Assembly (NCBI GenBank): GCA_026120035.1
Contig: JALRME010000081.1
Span: 1 to 43,147 of the forward strand
Source of the DNA: Coleophoma eucalyptorum
Taxonomy: Eukaryota; Ascomycota; Leotiomycetes; Helotiales; Dermateaceae
Reading direction: 5' to 3'
DNA: 43,147 nucleotides
Shown here: positions 33,321-41,305 of the stretch, piece after piece
How the letters are laid out: each line of letters begins with the position of its first letter
How positions within the stretch are numbered: the stretch's first letter is position 1
Notes under the pieces: generated by a model
Told to the model about the DNA's origin: nothing
The model's input: the letters and a program-made list of their open reading frames with translations, nothing else
Databases searched by the model: none
Translations under genes and position numbers: made by a program

Positions 33321-33761
33321 TTGGGGGTTCAACATGTGTATCTAGGATGCAAACTACTTCTTGAAATAGGGAAGGTCGAGGTCAATTCGATAGACAACGG
33401 CGATCAGAATCCAATATCCTGGGCGTCTAACAACGGGTATACTGGTGTCACGCACCAGCTAATACAAATAGGCAGTGTTAAGATCGACTCAGAATATAAC
33501 ATTTCCGGTCGGACACCATTGATGTGCGCTGCTAAGAACGGGCATGCGGTTGTCGTGCAGCTGCTGCTCGACACAGGGAAGGTGGGGGCGAACTTGAAGG
33601 ACAGTGAAGGTTTTACTTCGCTAATGTTAGCTGCTAAAGATGGGCATGTAGCGGTCCTACAGCTGTTGCTTGAGAAAGGAGTGGATGTAGAGGTAGCGAA
33701 CAGAAGTGGGTGGACCGCTTTAAAACTTAGAGTACCTAACGGTCATAGAGGGTCGGAGTAG
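33321..33761 (+). pseudogene. Ankyrin-repeat fragment
   Basis: The frame has no ATG start in place and encodes about four ankyrin repeats: NPISWASNNGYTGVTHQLI, then GRTPLMCAAKNGHAVVVQLLL, GFTSLMLAAKDGHVAVLQLLL and GWTALKL. Ankyrin arrays of this kind form the C-terminal sensor part of many fungal NACHT/NLR-type proteins. No NTPase or effector domain is present upstream, where the RTA1 gene lies instead. I read it as the broken-off end of a larger gene. A small functional ankyrin protein is unlikely without a start codon. Confidence 0.7.
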
Positions 33762-34452
33762 CTCTTACTCATGAATATGGTATCTGAACCAGAAGACCTT
33801 TTGGCCTTCTAGATTACTTGTCGATCGAACAGGATGGGACTGTGGTCCAGGGGGTGGAAGAATGACTGCGATGCAATAGTGGCCTCGTGTCTAACTCCAA
33901 CCTGTCTCAGCGGCTCCCGCGTTAACCGTGCACAAGGGTCGTTCTTATACTAAGCTGGCTTTATTGAATCGCTGTAGATAATTTACGGTAGACATGAATG
34001 CCCGTCAGACCATTTCAGCCTGCCGATTGCAGTCTCCTAAGTCTAATTATGCTACACCTTGACTAAACAAGCATATCTAGACGCTCAAAATGCTGTTCCG
34101 GCTAGGAGCGTATTCAATTAGACTGCAACTCTTATTTAACAGGCTGTACTGTTCCTATACAAGGAAAATAGCCTATTCGCAATGTGCAACGTAAGAGATA
34201 TTGCTATTTCACAAAGTGATATCCAGTAGCATACTATCTGTCTGCTACCCCTCAAGGTCAGTTTCAGGAACAAGTCCATGTGCAGACGATAGCATAGGAC
34301 TCCACTCATGTGAATTTTCGGCTTCTAGCTAAGAGTGCTAGGTAAGCAGTTCCTGATCTGATCTATCTAGCCCTAGGACAGAAGTATCCGTTTGGAACGG
34401 CAGCCCTGCTTTTGAACATAAAAGGCGTCCAAGACTCTGCCCTAAACAGACA

Positions 34453-34850
34453 CTACTCTGTTCTAATCCGCTTTTTGCTCTGGCCTTCCATATCTGATTC
34501 GGAGGCATCCTTACTTCTGCCTCGCTTAACTAGACTTCCTATACCTGTTTCGGTATCCTCATTATATATACCATTCACGGCATTAAGCTCCTCCTTGAGA
34601 CGATTATTTTCAATCCTTAATGCTTGGTTCGAACATTCGAATCGGATCACGACCGTCTCTAGACCTCTCCATTTCTCTTTGTCAAGTAAGTAAAGACTTA
34701 AAATTTAGAGAGGAGATGGATTTATTATTTAGCTCCTGATTCTCTTCCGTCAGCAGCGTTATACTACTGTTTACGTTTGTATAGTCGGTTTGCAGTCTAT
34801 AAAGTCTTTCTAGATAATTATTTAGTGCAAATCTTATTGTCGGTATACCA
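34453..34850 (-). pseudogene. Possible coiled-coil protein remnant
   Basis: On the minus strand two coil-forming pieces lie close together in different frames: ALNNYLERLYRLQTDY … LLTEENQELNN (about 34850-34725), then VIRFECSNQALRIENNRLKEELNAV and a basic tail KKRIRTE (34650-34453). The second has leucine-zipper-like spacing. A frameshift or an unseen intron separates them. The family is not recognised; it could be the tail of a transposon protein or a small bZIP-like gene. Confidence 0.3.
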
Positions 34851-34862
34851 TTCTCTAGGCTA

Positions 34863-34883
34863 CACGTGACCTTCGGTCACGTG
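34863..34883. repeat. Perfect inverted repeat, CACGTGACC arms
   Basis: The arms are CACGTGACC (34863-34871) and GGTCACGTG (34875-34883) around a TTC spacer. This is the strongest member of the CACGTGA(CC) motif series in the window. A TATAAAA sequence follows at about 34897-34903. Confidence 0.75.
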
Positions 34884-36264
34884 CCCAGGCAGACTGTATA
34901 AAACACTCACTTTGCTCATTCTACAATAAGTAAGACGAATACCAACTACAACACTGCACACCCTGTATCATTTGAATATGAATAGAATACAAGGTTTGCC
35001 CGTTGTTAAAGTATACCAACACTTATTAATACCGTAGTAAAACGTACCCTATAAGACCGGAAGCATCGTATTATCTTCCTAGAGTGAACGGATCTATTCT
35101 TTTTCACGTGAGCGAGTTTCTACTAGGAACTCTAAGGATATACGATATACCTTGCATCTCTTTCTCTTTCTTCTCTTACTCCTTCAGCTTATTCTCCTAC
35201 TATCTTATATGTTCTATGAAATACATAAGCACGATCTTACTAAGAGGCATTAGCATTAGAGTGAAACTTGCCTATAATGCCGTCAACCATTGGGAATAGA
35301 AGTTCAAGGTTCTCGAGTTATAGACTTTGGCTACGCTTTCGTAGCATTTTGTAAAACATTGTCCGTATTGCTAATTCCGTCAATAAGCGTATATATAAGC
35401 GAGATACGTATACACCTTGAAGTTGCGTGACCTAGGCCTTCTGGCCAAGATATAATAGAGAATCCTACTTTAAGTGAACTCCACAAAGGCTATTGTTACT
35501 TATATGATTTATATACTGGTACAGCGGTAAGGCCAATTTTCTCGCTAAGACTTAGCTCTTGTGCAAGATCCTAAGCCGTAGCCCTAAAACCTATCAGCTG
35601 ATTTATCCAAGCCGTAACAAGCATCGACATCGTCGACTTACTCTACCGCCGCGGAGGCATTAACGGTCTCTTCTAGTATTGGCTCCATCCCTACGTTTTT
35701 CGCTAAGGCAAAATCCTGTTAGGTCAGCTTATCAACGCTTATAACTAGGTCCTAATAATCAATCACCTACCTTGATAGAGGTCTCTAGCAAAGAACTCTT
35801 AAAAGAAAGGCTCATTTCCTATTGGGTGAATAGAGCCATAATGCTTTTGAGCCTATGATAGAGAAACAACTTGAGAAAACGAAAAGTGCAAAAGGAGGAA
35901 AGAGAGGGGGAACGGATAGTTGTAGTAATAATATCAAGAAAACAGCACCCTTTTATACTGTCGGAACCCAAGTCTAGGGACAATATACTCTACCTTACGG
36001 CCTCGTATCGTCCTCTCTGACTCTTTCCTGTTCCCACTTCCGTACATCTTGCCCTAACGCACGAGTAGACTTGGATCAGCTGCAGTTTCCCAAAAGAGCG
36101 TTCATACTTGAGATTTCTTCACCCGAATAGCGTCTCAAACAAGGGATTTTCGCCTCTACCTCCTAACAATAGTGTCATTTCGACCCGCAAACCTCAATAG
36201 GGCTAGATGTAGTGCCTCTCAAGCCCAAATATAGGGGGGTCAACTTACTGGTGCTGCTGGAGCC

Positions 36265-36867
36265 TTGCATATACTACAAGTAAGGCACTCTAGCCCCAAA
36301 AGACCGAATGTAGGTGTAGACAGATGTTATTGGGCTCTTCACTGTCTTGGTGACCTCTATTCAGGCCAAGGCAAGCTAGCAGAAGCAGAAGCGATGTATA
36401 TCCGAGCGCTAGAAGGCAAAGAGAAGGTACTTGGACCAGATCATACGTCGACACTCTCTGCTATCAACAATCTAGGCAACCTTTATTCTGACTGGGGCAA
36501 GCTAGCAGAAGCAGAAGCGATGTATATCAGAGTGCTAGAAGGCTATAAGGACGCTCTTGGCCTTGAACTTACATCTTCATATTTACCGGCATTAAACACT
36601 ATGTTTGCTTTTGGTAACCTTTTCTCGCGAACCGACCGGAGAGACATGGCAAAGGTAATGTATAACCGAGCGCTTTCCGGATACACAGCTGTCTACGGGC
36701 CTTCTTCGAACTCGTGTAAGAAACTTGAGGATCGACTTCAAGCGTTGCAAGTTGCGTCTGCCGAGTCAAAAGAAGGTCAAAATGAGTTTATAAAGCCCGG
36801 AGCAGCAAAATCAAAGTCTTTAAAGCAGAGACTCCGCAAGTTAGGAAAGCGGCTAAACATTAGATAA
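36265..36867 (+). pseudogene. TPR-repeat fragment of a fungal NLR-type protein
   Basis: About 200 codons with three tetratricopeptide repeats of the 42-residue kinesin-light-chain type: ALHCLGDLYSGQGKLAEAEAMY, then INNLGNLYSDWGKLAEAEAMY and FAFGNLFSRTDRRDMAKVMY, each followed by RALxGxxxxxGP-like linkers. It ends in a Lys/Arg-rich tail KQRLRKLGKRLNIR. There is no ATG before the first repeat. In fungi such arrays are the C-terminus of NB-ARC/TPR proteins, whose nucleotide-binding part is missing here. The first two repeats share near-identical DNA 126 bp apart. A fragment is the best reading. Confidence 0.7.
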
Positions 36868-37135
36868 GCTATAAGAGCTTCTTTCTTACAACTCTGCTAT
36901 TACTTACAGTACACCTATTAATATAACTGGAGAATAGACCAGAAATCTCCTCTAATTTATAGTTCTACTATAAATAGGCTAATGAGTATTGCTAAGCACT
37001 GAAACATGTTGCTAGTCTTTTCGCACCGGCGTAATTTCCGGACTTTATCATGTTATTTTTGGAGCGTTTTCAAAATATGGAACTCTATCCTTTGTTATGG
37101 AAGCTTTTCCTCAGTGCTCCGAATTTAAAGAGACC
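36868..37135. other. Short intergenic stretch
   Basis: No gene or repeat recognised; AT-rich near 36890-36980. Confidence 0.5.
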
Positions 37136-37545
37136 TTAATAGTCGCAACTAAGCAGGGGAGGCAGCCGAAGCGGCGTCAGCAGTGTGATTAAAGGATCGG
37201 CAGCATAATCAACTACAGTTTTATTCGCATTGCTAAGTGGTCTTCCTAGAGAGCAATAGCTAAAGAAAGTTCCCTTTGTGGTCTCCTTCGCAGCACGCGC
37301 AACTTCTGGCTCTGGTTGTGGCTCTTCCTCGTCCGCCACTGGCTTTAGCGCGGCACTCTTACGTTTTCGACCCGCTTCCCCTTGCCCTTTTTGGCATCTT
37401 TCGCAGCACGCTTTTTTCGTGCCTCCTCGATGACGCTTCTGGAAAGCTTTAGCCCAGTTCTTATTCGGAGGCTTGGCCGCTTTCTTTGTTGTAGGACGCT
37501 GGCTTGACTTGCATTTGGAAAATATGAAAGTTTGGCCATGCTGTC
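37136..37545 (-). pseudogene. Pogo-type transposase fragment (internal part)
   Basis: The minus strand reads PTTKKAAKPPNKNWAKAFQKRH, the Tc5/CENP-B-type DNA-binding segment of fungal pogo transposases (here about 37425-37515). A Lys/Ala-rich stretch in another frame follows (EEARKKRAAKDAKKGKGK), as in the C-terminal tail of these proteins. The DDE catalytic domain between them is missing, so it looks internally deleted. Confidence 0.55.
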
Positions 37546-37572
37546 GATTGTTGTGTTGAGAGAACGGAGACT

Positions 37573-37770
37573 ATGAGTGACCGCGCCAGTAAAGCCCTGG
37601 CAGAAGATCCCCTGCCAGGAGAACCTCGAACATTTATCACTCGTCGTCATGGACGGCGCTCGAGAGAAAGGAAGGCCCAAAGCCAACAGTATCTCACTCC
37701 ACCAGAGGAGAAGGCCCTTGAAAAGTATTTGAAACTAATGGCTGACCTCGGAAATCCTGTACGAATCTAG
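37573..37770 (+). pseudogene. Pogo-type transposase N-terminal fragment
   Basis: 65 codons from an ATG at 37573: a basic start, then QQYLTPPEEKALEKYLKLMA and NPVRI before a stop. This is the helix-turn-helix start found directly before the segment encoded on the opposite strand at 37425-37515. The two pieces now point away from each other, so the element has been inverted or two copies have recombined. Confidence 0.5.
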
Positions 37771-38153
37771 TCTTCCCTGATATTGGAATATTAAATGGAA
37801 GTGACACACGGGGAAGAGTTTTACGACGTCTTTGGGCTACCCCGCTCATGAATGCCAAATCACCTTATTCGCGCGCTTCTACTCGCGCTCTTAAGCCTGC
37901 TAAATAGAATCCCTGCCGATCATATAAGTGGAGATTTTTGTGTCTTTTTCAGGCGAAGTTTGGGTGTCAAAAGTGCTAAATAAGAGAATGGGCTTAAATA
38001 GGCTCACTGATTAAATAGGCTGACTTCAATGCCATATCTACGGATGAAGAAAGGAACAAGGAAAAGTATTCCTAGGGAGTAAGTCAACTGTTAGAGGTAT
38101 AAAGATAAAGACCTCCTGTAAATGATTTAGTATCTCTATCTTCTTCCAGTCTA

Positions 38154-39005
38154 ATGACTATGGAGCACAACATAATCACAAGTGATATGGTCCTGAATTT
38201 TTTCCAAAAAATCAACGAGCAAAGAAAACCTCACGAAGTAGCACCTCTGAAGGACATCTTAACGACGCTCGCGCGATATGATTTGCTTAATTATTGCTAC
38301 CTCATCAAGGACTTCCTAAGCGACTGGGCACAGCCCGACAAATACCACCTCTTGTTCGAAGGCCTGCAAGACTTTTTCGATCTACAAGCCTCCTTGGAGT
38401 TCGGGGTTCATCGGTACTATCGCGAGCAGGAAATTATCATTCATCTCGACCTCCTCCGAGCAGCTATATCCAGTTTTGAAATCGACATAGAGCTTTGTAG
38501 CAGAATAATCACTGGCGATAATGGTATTACAGAATGGGCTGAGGGCGTGCTCGAAGATTGCAGCAAGACCCAAATTGCTCTTTTCGCGTACAATGAGCTT
38601 GGGATTGAGAAAAAATGGGTAGCACTTGCAATGGAAGACAATGGCATACACAGACTTTTCATCATGGATCCTAGCTACGAAGGTAACGGTGAGTACCACC
38701 TCCTCGAGCGCCAACAGGAAGAACTCTGTAATCAACTTCATCGTCGTTCCTTCTACCCAAAGGTCTTCGCTTTTGGCACTAGGGCACTATCTGATTGGGA
38801 GGAGAACACTGGGCTTTCGTCAGTATTTGCGGCGATTGCATTTCTTTATCGTGTTATCAAGGTTCAGTTAGACAGGGGAGACTACGATGATCTTGTTTTA
38901 AAATATGTAGTAGACCCCCCAGTTGCTTCGAATGCTTTCGACGAAGAGGGTATGGTCTGGTTTATAGATTATAAAATACTTGAACAGGAATGGAAGAAGC
39001 CGTGA
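38154..39005 (+). CDS. Hypothetical protein, 283 aa
   Basis: Open, intronless, with an ATG start. The protein is acidic and helix-rich and lacks a signal peptide or membrane segment. The second half has KKWVALAMEDNGIHRLFIMDPS and later SDWEENTGLSSVFAAIAFLYRV. The spacing faintly recalls Ulp1/C48 cysteine peptidases (HW…D…NCG), with Lys in place of His and Thr in place of Cys. If that is right it would be a catalytically dead member, but the match is weak. An in-frame ATG two codons downstream (MEHNII) is an alternative start. It stands alone between transposase debris and a repeat-encoding gene. Confidence 0.6.
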   Translation: MTMEHNIITSDMVLNFFQKINEQRKPHEVAPLKDILTTLARYDLLNYCYLIKDFLSDWAQPDKYHLLFEGLQDFFDLQASLEFGVHRYYREQEIIIHLDLLRAAISSFEIDIELCSRIITGDNGITEWAEGVLEDCSKTQIALFAYNELGIEKKWVALAMEDNGIHRLFIMDPSYEGNGEYHLLERQQEELCNQLHRRSFYPKVFAFGTRALSDWEENTGLSSVFAAIAFLYRVIKVQLDRGDYDDLVLKYVVDPPVASNAFDEEGMVWFIDYKILEQEWKKP

Positions 39006-39559
39006 TGGAAAGATAGGCGTTTTTAGATGCAGAATGCTAAGTCAAGCTGATTTCTAATGGGGCTGTATGATAATTACCTAAGTGGTAGTATGGCGAATAT
39101 AGGAAATTATTTCAAAAATGTACCTGAATTTGGACGGATAGAAGGGCGCAATTATGTTCTTACTACAGTGATCTAGGGGCTTAAGCCACCGCTTGAGTTA
39201 GTGCTATTAGTCACAGTGTTGCAAATAAATGTGGCCAACGCGAGGATGCCTTTTACTAATGTCTCTGAGCCTCCATATGAGAATAAAGACAAATTTTTCC
39301 GAATTGCATCATAATGTCAGTTTTCATCGCTAAAAGTCAGACGTTCCACGTTTCTAGCCAATGCCTTGGATAAACCCACTGCTTGAGGTTGTAGCTAGAT
39401 TGCAATCTAGCAAGTTACTATCTGGAGTGCCTAAAGAAGCTGGAATCCGGTTTATATAGCCTAAATAGAGACTAACCAATTAGGAAACTGTTGCATAGTC
39501 TCCTAGGCTTCCTATAAAGTAACCCGAAGACTTACACCGTGTACTACAACTTGATAAAA
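39006..39559. other. Intergenic region
   Basis: About 550 bp with no gene seen; it includes the promoter of the secreted repeat protein. CTATAAAGTAACC near 39513 is a possible TATA element. Confidence 0.5.
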
Positions 39560-40147
39560 ATGGTTACAGGACTCCTCGCGGTGTCTTTCTTTCTGAGTCT
39601 GTGTTTATGCCAACCTTCGAAAAACGTATCAACCACAGGGCACGTTACAGAATGTGGCATTCAAGCAACTATCAAAGGAGGGTCAGGGCCGTTCAGGCTC
39701 AGTGGCATTATCGACTTTGATTCCGACGAGCCTTGCACAACTATGGCGGCCTGCTCAACTATGGCAGCCTGCTCAACTACGGCGGCCTATTCTACTACGG
39801 TGGCATACTCAACTACGGTGGCATACTCAACTACGGTGGCATACTCAACTACGGTGGCATACTCAACTACGGTGGCGTACTCAACTACGGTGGCATACTC
39901 AAATACATCGGTTTCGTCTGCTAGGTATACTTACACAAACACTACGGAGAAAGAACAGAGAATTGGCACTACAACCGCCCTGTCTGCATCCCCAAGCCTT
40001 ACATCGTCTCTCATATTTGATCACAAATCCTCCCCTACAATTACAGGCGTTACGAGCGCAACATACACTGGTGGTTCGTTGCTCAAGATTAGAACCCAGC
40101 GTTCTGAAATCCTTGCCCTTCTGATACTAGGCATTTTGCGCCTTTGA
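39560..40147 (+). CDS. Secreted Ser/Thr-rich protein with hexapeptide repeats, probably GPI-anchored
   Basis: 195 aa. The ATG at 39560 gives a signal peptide (MVTGLLAVSFFLSLCLC, likely cut near CQ-PS). A short unique region with two cysteines is followed by nine 6-residue units (CTTMAA to YSTTVA), then a Ser/Thr-rich stretch with N-x-S/T sites. The hydrophobic end (ILALLILGILRL) preceded by small residues fits a GPI-anchor signal. Such proteins are O-glycosylated and sit in the cell wall or plasma membrane; a role in surface properties or host contact is inference. The repeats come from an 18-bp minisatellite, so length probably varies between strains. No homologue is recognised. Confidence 0.7.
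   Translation: MVTGLLAVSFFLSLCLCQPSKNVSTTGHVTECGIQATIKGGSGPFRLSGIIDFDSDEPCTTMAACSTMAACSTTAAYSTTVAYSTTVAYSTTVAYSTTVAYSTTVAYSTTVAYSNTSVSSARYTYTNTTEKEQRIGTTTALSASPSLTSSLIFDHKSSPTITGVTSATYTGGSLLKIRTQRSEILALLILGILRL
39734..39895 (+). repeat. 18-bp coding minisatellite, nine units
   Basis: The unit TACTCAACTACGGTGGCA encodes YSTTVA. Units 4-9 are nearly identical (one differs by A to G), while the first three differ more, the usual pattern of expansion from one end. A tenth unit (39896-39913) is degenerate. All units keep the reading frame. Confidence 0.92.
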
Positions 40148-40526
40148 ATGTTACAATACAGGAGGAATGGAATATTGAATGTCTTGCGCCTGCTAGGATA
40201 AGCTAGATTATAGAGCTATATACATATCAACGCTTATGTAGAATTTTGAAATGAAACACTTCTACGTCTCTTGACATTTCATATTCTCAGAATGTGTTTA
40301 CGGGCAAGTCGTCACTATACTGTGATACAGCCCAATAACTACTACAAGATTGTCGCATGTTGCGTCTTTCAGGACCGAGCTGAAGCATATATAAACTATT
40401 AAATAGAATCACTCCATTACAATGCGGGCTATCTACATAAACCATAAAGCTAGGCATCTCACACATAGAATTGGAGATCAAGGTTCAGGACAAATTCTAT
40501 CTATTCTATTCTTCCTAGGCTATCCT

Positions 40527-41000
40527 CTAGTTGTCATCAGAAAATATCTTGTTAAATTCCTCTTCTGTTGTAAGGCATCCCTGAGGATCGAATTCGAAAG
40601 CAGAACCAAGCTCGTCATATGCACGTCTCATAGTAGGCGATCTCAATACTTGATAGGCTCGGGTAATCACTATATATAAGAATTGGGCAAATTCGAAGGC
40701 TGAGAAAAACTCACAGTGCATCGCAACACATGACCCTGCATCGTCATCTTCGGGATAGACTAGGAACGCAAGCAGTATATACTGTGACTTGATTTCTTGG
40801 TCCGAGCATGCAGCATCTAGATCTAGAATGGCATAGTAGTCTGTTGGTGATATGTCGACAATTTTGTTGTGTATTACTTCTTTGACCATATGCCATTCAG
40901 TACCATTCGCGGCGCTATCGTCTAACAATTCGAGACTGTTGTCGTCAGAACCGTTATCTTCCCAATCATACACATCTTCAGATTGGGTTTCTACTGCCAT
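40527..41000 (-). CDS. J-domain-like protein lacking the HPD motif
   Basis: Exons 41000-40715 and 40669-40527 with a 45-nt intron (GTGAGT…TAG) give 142 aa. It has an acidic N-terminus, then a DnaJ-type domain: TDYYAILDLDAACSDQEIK, …LLAFLVYPEDDD…, HLITRAYQVLRSPTMRRAYDELG. The HPD(K) tripeptide needed to stimulate Hsp70 reads YPE(D), so it should not act as a normal co-chaperone. Using the intron restores the LITRAYQVL helix; reading through adds 15 residues and is also open. It may be a decayed J-protein or a J-like domain turned to another use. Confidence 0.7.
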   Translation of the reverse strand: MAVETQSEDVYDWEDNGSDDNSLELLDDSAANGTEWHMVKEVIHNKIVDISPTDYYAILDLDAACSDQEIKSQYILLAFLVYPEDDDAGSCVAMHCEFFSAFEFAQFLYIVITRAYQVLRSPTMRRAYDELGSAFEFDPQGCLTTEEEFNKIFSDDN

Positions 41001-41305
41001 TATTTTAGTAGATATGTCGCTCACGTTTAAAGAGCACGTTTGCTTAGACTAAAGAGTATATATCTTACATGAAAAAGACATTTTAGCGATTTATTAAACA
41101 GGAACCAATCTAATTTATTGGCACATTAAAACCTGTTATGTCAAACCTATATAAGAGTATACGGGTACTGTTTAGGTATGAGACTGTGCAAAATCTTGCG
41201 CTTATTTTGTTAAGTCAAAGAAACTTTTATCGAGCTTAACCATTGTAGGTATAAATACTGATGTTACCCTCTAACCAAGCACAGGTAAACAATTAGCTTT
41301 CAATC
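41001..41305. promoter_or_regulatory. Divergent promoter region
   Basis: 305 bp between the divergent J-like gene and the repeat-rich gene at 41306. It is AT-rich, with TATAAG near 41148 and TATAAATA near 41251. No specific operator is visible. Confidence 0.4.

Larger units (their letters stand above)
33762..36264. other. 2.5 kb non-coding, probably decayed repeats
   Basis: No intact gene. Frequent TA steps and scattered stops in all frames suggest RIP-decayed elements, but no transposase could be recognised. It holds the coiled-coil ORF and the CACGTG inverted repeat listed separately. The sequence TAGGCCTTCTGGCC near 35438 resembles TTTTGGCCTTCTAG near 33800 and may be remains of one element family. 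Confidence 0.5.

Noticed and set aside
39733..39924. NYGGILNYGG repeat peptide in another frame of the minisatellite
   Set aside because: An 18-bp repeat is open in several frames. Only the 39560 frame has a start codon with signal peptide and a C-terminal anchor.
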